This document shows, piece by piece, positions 63,640 through 64,000 of a stretch of 64,000 nucleotides of DNA; the first letter of the stretch is position 1; the number at the start of each line of letters is the position of its first letter. The position numbers and the translations under genes were made by a program. The stretch spans positions 58,745,453 to 58,809,452 of the forward strand of contig OY755239.1 of NCBI GenBank assembly GCA_963576725.1. The letters run 5' to 3'. The stretch is from Azorinus chamasolen. Taxonomy: Eukaryota > Mollusca > Bivalvia > Cardiida > Solecurtidae. The notes below the pieces were generated by a model. The model saw only the letters and a program-made list of their open reading frames with translations. It did no database searches and was not told the origin of the DNA.

Positions 63640-63746
63640 GATTTATTTAATAAGCAAACACAGCAGACTCTGATCAGACGGTACATTCAGAAGCCTCTGA
63701 TCTGGGTCTACTCTGTTTGCAACGTATCTATAATGTAAAGGGTTAT
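63640..63746 (-). mobile_element. MITE family D, hairpin and right end
   Basis: AGCAAACACAGCAGACTC ... GGGTCTACTCTGTTTGC with decayed apex, then ATAATGTAAAGGGTTA. The left half is missing, abutting a P element. Confidence 0.6.
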
Positions 63747-63874
63747 CATATTGTTTCAAAATAAGTATCATTTACCATCATTTAAGACGATAAATTTGAT
63801 GGTGAACTAAAGTATTACATCTGATTTCATATAAGTATGTCGTCATTATCACAGAAAGATAATTTAGCTTTTTC

Positions 63875-64000
63875 TTAACCCATGCTAAGCGCGACCTGGT
63901 AGTCATGTGCACACAGATTCGATCCAGATGAGACGCCGAGTAACTCGGCGTCTTACCAAGATGTAAACAGTTGGGCGCTCAATGAATAGTTTCCCAAAAT
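63875..64000 (+). mobile_element. MITE family C, cut by the window edge
   Basis: TTAACCCATGCTAAGCGCG, then CACAGATTCGATCCAGATGA, GACGCCGAGTAACTCGGCGTC and a mutated right arm. The element continues beyond the window. Confidence 0.55.

Overview
The window looks like gene-poor, AT-rich animal DNA, most likely from a bivalve or related mollusc. Three things support this: an interleukin-17-like cytokine of invertebrate type, Penelope-like retroelements with the GIPMG...YLDDI reverse-transcriptase signature, and a PIF/Harbinger transposon with HARBI1-like and Myb/SANT-like genes. The species cannot be fixed by reading alone. Almost all long open frames are fragments of mobile elements or chance frames; the only intact host gene I can support is the IL-17-like gene on the minus strand at 62418-62864.

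Layout. 0-6 kb: AT-rich DNA with scattered palindromic MITEs. 6.6-13 kb, minus strand: a chain of Penelope-like (PLE) sequences. Its most complete member has a GIY-YIG endonuclease domain upstream of the reverse transcriptase (Naiad-like, permuted order), followed by 3' tail units of about 0.5 kb and a second, 5'-truncated RT. 13-33 kb: more PLE RT fragments and tails on both strands (13.7-14.2, 17.3-17.7, 25.1-25.5, 26.2-27.5, 31.2-32.2 kb), dispersed repeats, a segmental duplication (18.4-19.1 versus 23.4-23.8 kb) and a tandem duplication (29.7-30.8 versus 30.96-33.1 kb). 33.22-35.47 kb: a decayed two-gene Harbinger element with terminal inverted repeats, a CTG target duplication and an internal insertion. 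36-64 kb: dense short MITEs, ending with the IL-17-like gene, whose 5' side is packed with them.

The outstanding pattern is the set of short (about 150-340 bp) elements built around a near-perfect central palindrome. One group has TTAACC...GGTTAA ends and TTAA target duplications (piggyBac-like; families A-F and J here). A second group has CAGTAAAACC...GGTTTTACTG ends and TA duplications (pogo/Tigger-like; family P). These two unrelated end types carry palindromes whose apex is often the same 14-mer, GCTCCTATAGGAGC or a close variant. Several TTAA families with different flanks also share one homologous hairpin core. Nested copies, a shared TTAA between neighbours and paralogous empty sites support true transposition. 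Centrally shortened copies show the hairpins decaying. I regard this hairpin-centred, apex-sharing MITE system as the feature most worth following.

Family letters are local labels. Boundaries marked by TTAA or TA were read from the sequence; the others are approximate.
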